Shown piece after piece: positions 54,367-62,674 of a DNA stretch of 64,000 nt (position 1 is the first letter of the stretch; every line of letters starts with the position of its first letter). The stretch comes from Flammeovirga kamogawensis. Lineage in GTDB: Bacteria; Bacteroidota; Bacteroidia; Cytophagales; Flammeovirgaceae. The stretch is from assembly GCF_018736065.1 (NCBI RefSeq), contig NZ_CP076128.1, positions 310,001 to 374,000 on the forward strand, given 5' to 3'. The notes under the pieces are model-generated. The model was not told the origin of the DNA. It did no database searches and was given only the letters and a program-made list of their open reading frames with translations. The position numbers and the translations under genes are program-made.

Positions 54367-54606
54367 AAATGGGGAGAACTGATTAGATCACATGACTATT
54401 TGTCATGACAAAATTACAAAAATAAAGATGAATCGAAAAAATAACAACAAGTCTTTTTTGAAATTTTCTTTTATTAAGAAGGTGTAAAAAAAATATAATA
54501 AAATTTAAAAGATGACTTTTCTTATCAATCGGTTGCGTTTATATGGATTACTTTTGTGAAACAAATGCTGTATGTCTAATTATCAATTTTATTATCTGTT
54601 CAAATT

Positions 54607-54867
54607 ATGCCGAATCAAGTAAAATCTATCAAGTTATTGGTTGGTCTTTGCCTCAATAAGAACATGTCTTTCCAAAATATTTCTAAGCTTTTGGGTATCC
54701 CAGTTTCATCTTATGATATCAATTCTATAGTTGAGAAGTACTCAGAAAAGGGTTATTTAAGTGATATAAATATTAGCCCTAAAGGAACTTTCGCAAATTT
54801 AACCTCTAGTGGGATAGAGTACACATCTGAGGTGATTCAGAATAAAAATGTGGAAGTAGCTTATTAG
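54607..54867 (+). CDS. Small protein, possible winged-helix fold
   Basis: The 86-residue protein has helices around SIKLLVGLCLNKNMSFQNISKLLG and then IPVSSYDINSIVEKYSEKGYLSDINISPKGTFANLTSSGIEYTSEV, a pattern like the small winged-helix DNA-binding fold (helix-turn-helix, then a two-strand wing). I do not recognise a specific family. It is alone, with a strong terminator right after it. Confidence 0.5.
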   Translation: MPNQVKSIKLLVGLCLNKNMSFQNISKLLGIPVSSYDINSIVEKYSEKGYLSDINISPKGTFANLTSSGIEYTSEVIQNKNVEVAY

Positions 54868-54889
54868 TAAAAGATAAAATATCAAAAAT

Positions 54890-54925
54890 AAAGGGTTATT
54901 CATTTTACTGTGAATAACCCTTTTG
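54890..54925. terminator. Bidirectional terminator
   Basis: AAAGGGTTATTCA (54890-54902) pairs with TGAATAACCCTTT (54911-54923) around an 8-base loop, between the small protein and the convergent J-domain gene. Confidence 0.87.
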
Positions 54926-54929
54926 AGTT

Positions 54930-56048
54930 TTATCTACAATTTCTTCTAACCTGGTATAAGGCTTCTGGGTTACCTTGTTTAGCAGATAATTTCCAATAAA
55001 TACATGCTTTCTCATTATCATGTTTGCTTAGGAAATAATGCCATCCTAAATGATAATTTGCAATTGCCTTTGTTGTTGGGTTATCAACTGCTGTTAATAA
55101 ATATTCTTCTGATAAATTATATTGTCTGTCGTTCTGAAGAGCAATTCCACATCTTAAAATAGATTGGGTTTTATAATTATCATTATTCATACTTATCTCA
55201 AAACACTTTGCTGCATCGTCATAATCATGTGATAATTCATTAAGTGTTCTCCCAAGCCAATAATTAACTGCTGTGTTATTTTTATCCTTTTTAAGGATTT
55301 CTTTAAAAGTAGCTATAGCCTTTGTTTTATTCTTTATATTAAAATAAGCACGCCCTAAGTAATAATTAATATCGTTATCAAAAGATGAATTTTGATTGTT
55401 ATTTAATTCTTCCTTTAATGCTAAAAGCTCATTAATACCTGTTTTTTCTTTCTGATCAACAATTAGTAATGCAGAGAAAATTATTTTACTTTCTGTATAA
55501 GCATCATATTCTGAAAGTAATTGAGCATCGCTTAAAGCTTTATTTGTATTTAAAACTTCAAGGTTTGTTTTGGCATTAGCGTACGCTTCTGCCGCCAGTT
55601 TGCTCTGGCGATCGACGAAAAAAGAAATAACACCAACCATAATAGCAACGTAACCCGCTACCATTGCAGGAATATATTTTTTCCTGTTTTTCTTGTTAGA
55701 TTTCTTTTCTTCTTGTACACTTTCTTTGTACTCTTCTCTTTTTGCTTGAAAACGTTCGCTCCTACGATTTTCTTCTCTTGAAGTTCTAGAAGGAGGAGGG
55801 GTACTAGGTGTAGTTGTGTTATAAATGTTTGTTGATGAAAATACACTTCCTTGATCATAATGAAACTTTTTACTATCATCAGATAGTGTATTGTAAGCCT
55901 CATTAATTAGTTTAAATTTATCTTCACTTAATGGGTCATTTCCTGCTACATCAGGATGGTATTTTTTTGCAAGGGATAAATAAGCTTTTTTTATCTGACG
56001 TTTGTCAGCTTTCTTATCAACTCCTAAAATGTTGTAAAAATTGCTCAT
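54930..56048 (-). CDS. J-domain membrane protein with TPR repeats
   Basis: The 372-residue protein has an N-terminal J domain (YNILGVDKKADKRQIKKAYL, HPD at 31-33, then KFKLINEAYNTLSD) that would stimulate an Hsp70 (DnaK). A basic/acidic linker follows, then one TM segment (about 128-148, YIPAMVAGYVAIMVGVISFF), and a periplasmic-side or cytoplasmic set of TPR/Sel1-like repeats (FNIKNKTKAIATFKEILKKD, NYWLGRTLNELSHDYDDAAK). Such tethered J proteins recruit Hsp70 to the membrane. Client unknown. Confidence 0.85.
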   Translation of the reverse strand: MSNFYNILGVDKKADKRQIKKAYLSLAKKYHPDVAGNDPLSEDKFKLINEAYNTLSDDSKKFHYDQGSVFSSTNIYNTTTPSTPPPSRTSREENRRSERFQAKREEYKESVQEEKKSNKKNRKKYIPAMVAGYVAIMVGVISFFVDRQSKLAAEAYANAKTNLEVLNTNKALSDAQLLSEYDAYTESKIIFSALLIVDQKEKTGINELLALKEELNNNQNSSFDNDINYYLGRAYFNIKNKTKAIATFKEILKKDKNNTAVNYWLGRTLNELSHDYDDAAKCFEISMNNDNYKTQSILRCGIALQNDRQYNLSEEYLLTAVDNPTTKAIANYHLGWHYFLSKHDNEKACIYWKLSAKQGNPEALYQVRRNCR

Positions 56049-56228
56049 ACTTAAAAGTTTAACCTATAATTACTAAGTAGTTCAAGTAGCATTTATAAAT
56101 GTATGAATTGATACATCTAATAATTAATTAGACTATTATAGATCGTCAAAACTACTATTTTTTGATGATAAATGTTGATCGTTCAACAAATTATTTAATT
56201 ATCTAAGGTTTTATTAGGTAAAGAATAG

Positions 56229-56263
56229 AGTTAAGATGTAGAATTAACTTCTACATCTTAACT
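56229..56263 (-). terminator. Long hairpin after pepE, possible terminator
   Basis: AGTTAAGATGTAGAA (56229-56243) pairs with TTCTACATCTTAACT (56249-56263) in a perfect 15-bp stem. The following minus-strand bases are only partly T-rich. Confidence 0.6.
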
Positions 56264-56264
56264 A

Positions 56265-56984
56265 TTAATGATTTAATAGGAAGCTGAAGTCATCTTTAGG
56301 TGTAAGTTCATAGGGTTCTTTACCTTGTATGAATATCCTAGCAGATAATTCTCCTTCAAGAACTATACTATTTCCATTAACTTTAAGCCAAGATCCTTCT
56401 CTTAAACCAACAACAACTTGTGAATTATATGTGTGGAATTCTTTAATTCTTGTTTCTCTAGTTTCACCCATATGCTTAGAATTAGGATCAGGATCTAAGT
56501 AATGTGGGTTTAAATTAAAAGGAACTAACGCTAATGCATTTAGAGATGTAGGGTGTGCAATAGGCATGTCATTCGTAGTGTTTATGGTTAAACCAGTAAT
56601 ATTAGAACCTGCACTAGTTCCCATATACCTCATACCTATCTTTACTCTAGATTGAATTGTTTTAATTAGATCTAACTTCTGTAACTGATCTAACAAAACA
56701 AATGTATTTCCTCCTCCAGTAAAAACTCCCTTAGCTGTTAAAAGAGCATTTTTTGGATTGTCAAATTCATGTAAACCTCTCATTTTGAAGCCTAGTTCAT
56801 TGAATTTCTTTTTAGCTATTGCCGTGTATTCACTATGAGTAATCCCACCAGGTCTAGCATAGGGTATAAAGATTACTTCATCAACACCCATAAAGAACTG
56901 CTTAATTGTATCTTCGCAATAACCTAAGTAGCCATTGCCGTGAACAGTTGATGTGCTAACGATTAATAAATTTCTGTTATTCAT
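56265..56984 (-). CDS. pepE: Dipeptidase E (aspartyl dipeptidase, family S51)
   Basis: PepE cuts N-terminal Asp dipeptides. I chose ATG 56984 (239 residues); the longer frame runs into the upstream gene. The nucleophile elbow is GTSAGSNI (Ser124) in a GxSAGx pattern. The catalytic His lies in NLNPHYLDPD (His160). ARPGGITHSEY and GVFTGGGNTFVLLDQL are family elements. Length matches the family (about 230-240). It is 17 bases downstream of the protein ending at 57002. Confidence 0.95.
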   Translation of the reverse strand: MNNRNLLIVSTSTVHGNGYLGYCEDTIKQFFMGVDEVIFIPYARPGGITHSEYTAIAKKKFNELGFKMRGLHEFDNPKNALLTAKGVFTGGGNTFVLLDQLQKLDLIKTIQSRVKIGMRYMGTSAGSNITGLTINTTNDMPIAHPTSLNALALVPFNLNPHYLDPDPNSKHMGETRETRIKEFHTYNSQVVVGLREGSWLKVNGNSIVLEGELSARIFIQGKEPYELTPKDDFSFLLNH

Positions 56985-57001
56985 GATAATGGGAAATAGG
57001 T

Positions 57002-57493
57002 TTAGGCTGTTACAAAAAATCTTTTTAACCAAGATTGATCAGCTTCAATGATCCATCTTTTTCTATAATCACCAAGTGATTGTATCGTATTGTCAAATAT
57101 CTTAGTAGTATTCGTAATAGTTTCATTAGCAATCATTGCTTTTGCTTCAGATAACTTAAATGTAGAAACTTTATCATTAACTAAATATGCAACATTTGTT
57201 CTTTCAAAAAGTGATACTTTAAGTAGCGTCTCAATTTGCTTGACAACTCCAACACATTTATCAATAGAGCATCCAGAAGCACTATGTGCATTTTCATCAA
57301 CAGTAATAATAATGAATTGATTATACTGTACATCAAAACTTGCATTTAAATCACTACCATGTGCATTCCAAGATTCTATAAAAGGTAGAAGTGATTGTTT
57401 GATAAGACCAACTTCTTGATCGTTAAAAGCACGATTTGATTGATATATCCAAATTTTAGAATCGTCTGAAAGTGAATTTATTGATTTGTACAT
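57002..57493 (-). CDS. Bacteroidetes conserved protein often misnamed ABC transporter ATPase
   Basis: I chose ATG at 57493 (163 residues); the longer frame reads through unlikely sequence. Residues include MYKSINSLSDDSKIWIYQSN, NQFIIITVDENAHSASGCSI (a strand then a Cys), and LFERTNVAYLVN. The family is widespread in Bacteroidetes and carries the label ABC transporter ATPase, but no Walker A, signature or Walker B motif is present, so that name is not supported. Role unknown. It sits just upstream of pepE and downstream of a terminator. Confidence 0.8.
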   Translation of the reverse strand: MYKSINSLSDDSKIWIYQSNRAFNDQEVGLIKQSLLPFIESWNAHGSDLNASFDVQYNQFIIITVDENAHSASGCSIDKCVGVVKQIETLLKVSLFERTNVAYLVNDKVSTFKLSEAKAMIANETITNTTKIFDNTIQSLGDYRKRWIIEADQSWLKRFFVTA

Positions 57494-57597
57494 ATTGTAT
57501 TTTTTTAATTTTTTGCAATATACTACGTATGAACGAAGAATAGTAGGTAGTAGATTAACTTTTTCTTTTGATGTACAACAGTGTAAGTTTTTCCATA

Positions 57598-57630
57598 AAA
57601 AAAGGACACCTTTTAGGTATCCTTTTAAAT
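57598..57630 (-). terminator. Terminator of the iron-sulfur gene pair
   Basis: AAAAGGACACC (57600-57610) pairs with GGTATCCTTTT (57616-57626), with one mismatch. On the minus strand a T run follows. Confidence 0.7.
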
Positions 57631-57648
57631 AATTTGAATTGGTATATA

Positions 57649-58449
57649 TTATAATCCTTTTGAAGTTGCCACAAGTTCTGCTATATCCATCACTTGAACA
57701 TCTTTCTCTTTTTCTTTGTTTTTGATGCCATCGCCAATCATTGTCATACAAAATGGACAACCTACGGCAACTACTTCAGCTCCGGTGCCAATAGCTTCTT
57801 CTGTACGTTCAATGTTAATGTCTTTATTTCCTTTTTCAGGTTCTTTAAACATTTGAGCACCTCCAGCACCACAGCATAAGCCATTTGTTTTGCAGCGTTT
57901 CATCTCCACTAAATCAGCATCTAATGCTTCTAAAACGCTCCTTGGAGCTTCATAAACATCATTTGCTCTGCCAAGATAACAAGAGTCGTGGAATGTAACT
58001 TTTTTACCTTTAAATGCTTCACCACCAGCTACAGATAATCTACCTTCATTAATAAGACTCTGTAAAAATTGAGAATGATGCATAACTTCATAGTTACCTC
58101 CTAAAGCTGGATATTCATTCTTAATTGTATTAAAGCAGTGTGGGCATGCAGTTACAATTTTTTTGATCTCATAAGCATTTAAAACTTCAATGTTTTGCAT
58201 TGCTTGCATTTGAAATAAAAATTCATTTCCAGCTCTTCTAGCAGGATCACCTGTACAACTTTCTTCAGGTCCTAAAACTGCAAAATTTACATTTACTTCA
58301 TTTAAAATTTTCACAAATGCTGTTATAACTCTTTTATATCTATCATCATATGAACCTGCACAGCCTACCCAAAATAAAACTTCAGGGTGTTTCCCTTGTT
58401 CTACCATTTCGGCCATTGTTGGTACTTTTAGAAAATTAGTATCTGCCAT
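57649..58449 (-). CDS. Heterodisulfide-reductase-like (CCG-domain) iron-sulfur protein
   Basis: The 266-residue protein carries two Cys-rich CCG domains: FWVGCAGSYDDR with ACPHCFNTIKNEYP, and DSCYLGRANDVYEAPR with CKTNGLCCGAGGAQMF. The CCG domain binds a non-cubane [4Fe-4S] cluster in HdrB and related proteins such as LutA and GlpC. It is the downstream partner of the membrane iron-sulfur protein that ends at 58482, so the two likely act as an electron-transfer pair. Confidence 0.88.
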   Translation of the reverse strand: MADTNFLKVPTMAEMVEQGKHPEVLFWVGCAGSYDDRYKRVITAFVKILNEVNVNFAVLGPEESCTGDPARRAGNEFLFQMQAMQNIEVLNAYEIKKIVTACPHCFNTIKNEYPALGGNYEVMHHSQFLQSLINEGRLSVAGGEAFKGKKVTFHDSCYLGRANDVYEAPRSVLEALDADLVEMKRCKTNGLCCGAGGAQMFKEPEKGNKDINIERTEEAIGTGAEVVAVGCPFCMTMIGDGIKNKEKEKDVQVMDIAELVATSKGL

Positions 58450-58481
58450 ATTTAAAGTATTGTCTTTAGTAAAATTTTAGG

Positions 58482-59855
58482 TTATGCGTTTTCTTTCTCT
58501 GTTACTGTTTTTTTAATTTCTTGGGTTCTGAGTTCTTCTCCCCATTTAAAACGATCACTAGCTGAGAAAGCCCATGGAGCTTGATTGTTCTCAATGTTAT
58601 TGAACACCATATTCCATTCTTGTGGAGTTGATGATTCTTCCATTGCAACATAACGTCTCATGTCTAAAATAATTCCTAGTGGATCTATATTAATAGGACA
58701 AGCTTCAGTACAAGCATTACATGATGTACATGCCATTAATTCTTCCTTAGTGATGAAATCGCCATATAAACTCTTTCCATCGTCTTGGAATGTACCACCA
58801 TTGCTATCTATGTTTTTTCCTATTTCTTCAGCTCTATCTCTAACGTCCATCATCACCTTTCTAGGAGATAATTTTTTACCTGTTATGTTAGCAGGACATT
58901 GTGAAGTACAACGGCCACATTCAGTACAAGAATAAGCATTCATCACATTTCTCCATGTCAAATCTTGAACATCTTTTGCTCCAAAAGTTGGCATTTCATC
59001 AGAGTCTCCAGTATCAGTAGTTTCAACTGGCATTCCTAACATAATTTTCACTTCATTGGTTACTGAATCCATATTCGTCATTTCACCTTTAGGTTCCATT
59101 TTTGCAAAATATGTATTTGGGAATGCAAGGAAAATGTGAAGGTGTTTTGAATAAGTGATGTATACAGAAAAAGCAAAAATACCTATTATATGTACCCACC
59201 AAGCACTTCTTTCAATAGCCACTAAGGTTGTTTCAGAAAGTCCACTAAATATTGGAACTAAGAATTGGCTTATAGCAAATGTTCCTATTGCTGGGTAATG
59301 TGAGTTCCCCATTGTTTGAAGAACAGCATCTGCAGCATTCATAGAAAAAAGCATTGTCATTAAAATGATTTCTGCATATAAAATGATATTAGCATCTCTA
59401 TAAGGCCAACCTTTCATTTCTGCCATATGAAAACGAGGAATGCGTAAGGCATTTCTACGGATCAAGAAAATAAAACATGAAACCGTAACAAGTAATGCCA
59501 TGATTTCGAAGAAGCTGGCTAGAAAATGATAAATTCCAGAAGGAATAACTGCAGCAAATATTCTGTGTTGTCCTGTTAACCCATCGATTACAATTTCTAG
59601 AACTTCAATATTAATTAATAAAAACCCTGCATAAACTGCAAAGTGCATTAATCCTACAACCGGTCTGTCGAACATTTTTTGTTGCCCAAAAGCAAGACGG
59701 AACATGTTGGCAAATCGTTTATTAGAATCGCCTTTAATTTCTAGGTCTTTTCCTAGTTTAATGTTTCTGTAAATGAATCTAGCTCTCTTGGTTACCAAAT
59801 AACCTGTTAAACCGATTGCGGCTACAAATAATAGTTGTTGCACAATCTGTATCAT
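58482..59855 (-). CDS. Membrane (Fe-S) oxidoreductase, HdrD/E-like electron-transfer protein
   Basis: I set the start at ATG 59855 (457 residues). The N-terminal part has four to five TM helices with several His residues (e.g. GLMHFAVYAGF, GIYHFLASFFEI, WWVHIIGIFAFSVYITYSKH), a likely cytochrome b-type or quinone-reactive unit. The C-terminal part has two ferredoxin-type motifs, CTECGRCTSQCPANITGKK and CTSCNACTEACPINID. A possible electron acceptor or quinone reductase acting together with the CCG protein downstream. The electron donor is unknown. Confidence 0.87.
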   Translation of the reverse strand: MIQIVQQLLFVAAIGLTGYLVTKRARFIYRNIKLGKDLEIKGDSNKRFANMFRLAFGQQKMFDRPVVGLMHFAVYAGFLLINIEVLEIVIDGLTGQHRIFAAVIPSGIYHFLASFFEIMALLVTVSCFIFLIRRNALRIPRFHMAEMKGWPYRDANIILYAEIILMTMLFSMNAADAVLQTMGNSHYPAIGTFAISQFLVPIFSGLSETTLVAIERSAWWVHIIGIFAFSVYITYSKHLHIFLAFPNTYFAKMEPKGEMTNMDSVTNEVKIMLGMPVETTDTGDSDEMPTFGAKDVQDLTWRNVMNAYSCTECGRCTSQCPANITGKKLSPRKVMMDVRDRAEEIGKNIDSNGGTFQDDGKSLYGDFITKEELMACTSCNACTEACPINIDPLGIILDMRRYVAMEESSTPQEWNMVFNNIENNQAPWAFSASDRFKWGEELRTQEIKKTVTEKENA

Positions 59856-60438
59856 AGTGTTTAAAAAGTTTCTGTGTGTGTTTATTGATCTCTTACTAAA
59901 TAACTCTACATACATTAAATTTGTTATGCTTGCAGAGTATTTTATGCTAATAAAGTAGATTTAAAGCGGATTTACAAATATTTATTCTACTTGATTAAGA
60001 TTTAATTTAGCTGATATTAGTGAGTAAATTTAGTTTTTGATTAAAAATAGCGTCTTTATCACACTTATTTTGAATGATTCTAAATATGAATATTCATTCA
60101 TTTAATTGTTTGATATTAATATCTATAGCCAAATTGTAGTTTAAACTCACTTCTAATATTACTAATGATTTTCTTGTTTGTGCACTTTGTATTTCATTTT
60201 TACATCTAATTATCCATTTAGAATAGAGGAATCTGATACTTCTACTAATTGCAGTATTTAAAGATAAAAGCGGTAAAGATTTTATTTGTTTATTGAAAAT
60301 CATGGTAATTCTCGTTTCATTAATAATACAGCATATCAACGTTCTAATTTCTTAAAAGAGGATTAAGATGCTAGCTACTGTGTGTTCACTACTATTTATT
60401 GCTTAAATTGGTGGACTTTCAAATTTCAACTATCTAAC
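59856..60438. other. 583-base gap with no supported gene
   Basis: This is the largest gene-free stretch. It holds only a weak 81-residue minus-strand frame with no family traits, and presumably the divergent promoters of the iron-sulfur operon and the DUF5103 gene. I saw no clear RNA structure or promoter box. Confidence 0.5.
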
Positions 60439-61767
60439 ATGAAAAATATTTTATTTAAATTCCAATTAATATATTTATTGCTTTTGATTACAAATTTATC
60501 TCATGGACAACCTCCAAAGTGGGAAGTAATCACAGAAAAAGATTATAGTTCTAAAAAATTACATTATTCAGATTATGTATACGATCCTAATGTTAGAACT
60601 GTGCAATTATATGCAAATGGAGGATCGAGAACAATACCTCAATTAAATACTCCTGTTGTTAGTTTAGATAGGCAATTTCCATTAACATTAGAGTTTGATG
60701 TTTTTGGTGATGATGCTGATTATTTTGAAGCTACATTAGTACATTGTAATAGAGACTGGACACCTTCAGAAATTCAATCAATTGAGTTCATGAAAGAATT
60801 TAACTCTTTTAAGTTGAACACCTTTGACTTTTCAATGAATACAAGGGTACCGTATGTTCATTTTAAATTTACCCTTCCAAGGGTTAAACTATCTGGAAAT
60901 TATTTATTAAAAGTATATAGAGAGGGAAATGAGGGTGATTTAATAATTACTAAACGTTTTATAGTTTATGAAGGTACAGCAACTGTAATGCCCAAAATAG
61001 TTGATATGAAAGGTAGTAATAGAAGGTATATGCAACAGATTGATTTTACAGTCAATTATGGAAACTTAACTGTAGTGAATGCTAAACGAGATTTCTCTGT
61101 AAATATTTTACAAAATGGGAGATGGGATAATGCTACTGTTGGGTTACTACCTAGATTTATAAAAGGACATGAGCATATTTTAGATTATTCTTATTATGAT
61201 GGTGAAAATGCCTTTCTAGGGAGCAATGAATTTAGAGTATTCGAAATAGGTAGTTTAAACGGGGGAGGAGCTGAAGTTTCAAGTACTGATAGAATGAAAA
61301 ATTTTAATAGAGTACGGTTACATAAAGATTTAGTTAGAAATGGAAAGTCATTTAACCAACAGCAAAAAGATTATAACGGAGGGTTTGTAATTGGTGTTTT
61401 TGGTAAGCCTGATTATTGGATAGAAAGTGATTATATGGAAGTGTTTTTTACTTTACCAATGGAAACACAGGTGGTTGGAGATGTTTATATTTATGGAGCT
61501 TTCACTCAATGGCAGCTAAATGAAGAATATAAAATGGTGTATGATAATTCGAAAAAGGCTTACGTTGGTTCTGCTTTAGTAAAACAAGGCAGATATGATT
61601 ACATGTATACAGTTTTAAACACATCTGCTATGGAGAGAGATGATGTAGCTTTAGAAGGGAGCTTTAATTTGACGAAAAATATGTATGAAATCTTTGTGTA
61701 TTACAGAGGACCAGGAGATAGAGGGGACAGAGTTGTTGGTTATAGAAAAATAAATACTAATAGATAA
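60439..61767 (+). CDS. DUF5103 protein (type IX secretion plug family)
   Basis: I set the start at ATG 60439 (442 residues), giving a signal peptide ending LSHGQ. The DUF5103 family was seen as the plug bound to the SprA translocon in the Flavobacterium johnsoniae type IX secretion system. Elements such as YDPNVRTVQLYANGG, ATLVHCNRDWTPSEIQSIEF (the C-x-x-D-W pattern), GNYLLKVYREGNEGDL and VYIYGAFTQWQLNEEYKM match the family. This organism therefore probably has a type IX system; the rest of it is not in this window. Confidence 0.87.
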   Translation: MKNILFKFQLIYLLLLITNLSHGQPPKWEVITEKDYSSKKLHYSDYVYDPNVRTVQLYANGGSRTIPQLNTPVVSLDRQFPLTLEFDVFGDDADYFEATLVHCNRDWTPSEIQSIEFMKEFNSFKLNTFDFSMNTRVPYVHFKFTLPRVKLSGNYLLKVYREGNEGDLIITKRFIVYEGTATVMPKIVDMKGSNRRYMQQIDFTVNYGNLTVVNAKRDFSVNILQNGRWDNATVGLLPRFIKGHEHILDYSYYDGENAFLGSNEFRVFEIGSLNGGGAEVSSTDRMKNFNRVRLHKDLVRNGKSFNQQQKDYNGGFVIGVFGKPDYWIESDYMEVFFTLPMETQVVGDVYIYGAFTQWQLNEEYKMVYDNSKKAYVGSALVKQGRYDYMYTVLNTSAMERDDVALEGSFNLTKNMYEIFVYYRGPGDRGDRVVGYRKINTNR

Positions 61768-61896
61768 AAACATTATTAATAGCATCAAAAAACGCATTTT
61801 AAAAAGCTAATTGAAAATAAATAAAATTATTTTTAACTATAATTCGCTGAAAAATAATGTGTTTACATTGGTTAGGATAAAAAAAACACAAAGATA

Positions 61897-61928
61897 CTTG
61901 CGTGTTAAACAAAATACCTACACCTTTG
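61897..61928 (+). promoter_or_regulatory. Probable promoter of the tRNA array
   Basis: CTTG (61897-61900) lies 20 bases before CACCTTTG (61921-61928), close to the Bacteroidetes TTTG / TAnnTTTG promoter boxes and like the box often found before tRNA and rRNA genes in the phylum. The first tRNA begins 41 bases downstream. Confidence 0.6.
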
Positions 61929-61969
61929 CACCGCGTTAAACAAAAATGCTCCTGTTGAAAGGACAATAT

Positions 61970-62044
61970 CGGGATGTAGCATAGTCCGGTTAATGTACCT
62001 GGTTTGGGACCAGGGGATCGCAGGTTCGAATCCTGCCATCCCGA
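61970..62044 (+). tRNA. tRNA-Pro (UGG), copy 1
   Basis: The acceptor stem CGGGATG pairs with CATCCCG (62037-62043). The anticodon stem is CCTGG/CCAGG with loop TTTGGGA, so the anticodon is TGG (Pro). The T arm has GTTCGAA. No CCA is encoded. First gene of a threefold repeated Pro-Arg array. Confidence 0.93.
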
Positions 62045-62066
62045 CTTTAAAGAACTTTTAAAGGAT

Positions 62067-62140
62067 GGTCCGATAGCTCAACTGGATAGAGCAGCTGCCT
62101 TCTAAGCAGCAGGTTCCAGGTTCGAGTCCTGGTCGGATCA
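62067..62140 (+). tRNA. tRNA-Arg (UCU), copy 1
   Basis: The acceptor stem GGTCCGA pairs with TCGGATC (62133-62139). The anticodon stem is GCTGC/GCAGC with loop CTTCTAA, so the anticodon is TCT (Arg, AGA/AGG codons). The T arm has GTTCGAG. CCA is not encoded. Confidence 0.93.
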
Positions 62141-62177
62141 CATTTTTGTTTACGCCTCCTTAATAGGAGGTTCTTAT

Positions 62178-62252
62178 CGGGATGTAGCATAGTCCGGTTA
62201 ATGTACCTGGTTTGGGACCAGGGGATCGCAGGTTCGAATCCTGCCATCCCGA
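62178..62252 (+). tRNA. tRNA-Pro (UGG), copy 2
   Basis: Identical in the gene body to copy 1 as far as can be read, with the same anticodon loop TTTGGGA (TGG). The spacer before it differs from that before copy 1. Confidence 0.93.
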
Positions 62253-62275
62253 CGATAAAGAACCTTTATAAGGAT

Positions 62276-62349
62276 GGTCCGATAGCTCAACTGGATAGAG
62301 CAGCTGCCTTCTAAGCAGCAGGTTCCAGGTTCGAGTCCTGGTCGGATCA
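62276..62349 (+). tRNA. tRNA-Arg (UCU), copy 2
   Basis: Same gene body and anticodon loop CTTCTAA (TCT) as copy 1. Confidence 0.93.
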
Positions 62350-62381
62350 CAATATAGAAACCTTCCTTTTTGGGAGTTCTT

Positions 62382-62456
62382 CGGGATGTAGCATAGTCCG
62401 GTTAATGTACCTGGTTTGGGACCAGGGGATCGCAGGTTCGAATCCTGCCATCCCGA
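62382..62456 (+). tRNA. tRNA-Pro (UGG), copy 3
   Basis: Same gene body as copies 1 and 2, anticodon TGG. Confidence 0.93.
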
Positions 62457-62477
62457 CTTAGAAGAACCTTTAAGGAT

Positions 62478-62551
62478 GGTCCGATAGCTCAACTGGATAG
62501 AGCAGCTGCCTTCTAAGCAGCAGGTTCCAGGTTCGAGTCCTGGTCGGATCA
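62478..62551 (+). tRNA. tRNA-Arg (UCU), copy 3
   Basis: Same gene body as copies 1 and 2, anticodon TCT. It is followed by the array terminator. Confidence 0.93.
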
Positions 62552-62565
62552 CTTGTGATTCGATA

Positions 62566-62597
62566 AACCGATAGCAGAAATGTTATCGGTTTTTTTT
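62566..62597 (+). terminator. Terminator of the tRNA array
   Basis: AACCGATA (62566-62573) pairs with TATCGGTT (62584-62591), followed by a T run. Confidence 0.85.
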
Positions 62598-62615
62598 ATG
62601 TCTACTATTTTTTAT

Positions 62616-62650
62616 AAAAAAAGAGACTGGCTTTCTTAAACCAATCTCTC
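62616..62650 (-). terminator. Terminator of the DUF3575 gene (minus strand)
   Basis: AGAGACTGG (62622-62630) pairs with CCAATCTCT (62641-62649), with one mismatch, and the minus strand runs into Ts opposite the A run at its left. Confidence 0.65.
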
Positions 62651-62674
62651 TTGTTTATACGTAGTATTTTTTTA

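Larger units (their letters stand above)
61970..62551 (+). repeat. Tandem triplication of a tRNA-Pro/tRNA-Arg unit
   Basis: The Pro-Arg unit repeats three times with periods of 208 and 204 bases. The tRNA bodies look identical; the spacer between Pro and Arg keeps a related AAGAAC...AAGGAT pattern, while the spacers between units differ. Confidence 0.9.

Noticed and set aside
57494-57760. 89-residue N-terminal extension of the protein ending at 57002, running into the CCG gene
   Set aside because: It overlaps the CCG gene and crosses its terminator; the ATG at 57493 gives the family-like N-terminus.
60094-60339. Minus-strand 81-residue frame in the 583-base gap
   Set aside because: No recognisable domain, no supporting start context and composition like chance AT-rich sequence.
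62047-62247. Minus-strand frame (66 residues) that translates as MAGFEPAIPWSQTRYINRT...
   Set aside because: It is antisense to the tRNA-Pro and tRNA-Arg genes; such translated tRNA sequences are a familiar false gene call.
62160-62552. Minus-strand frame (130 residues) with internal repeats
   Set aside because: It is antisense to the second and third tRNA pairs; the apparent protein repeat is just the tRNA triplication.
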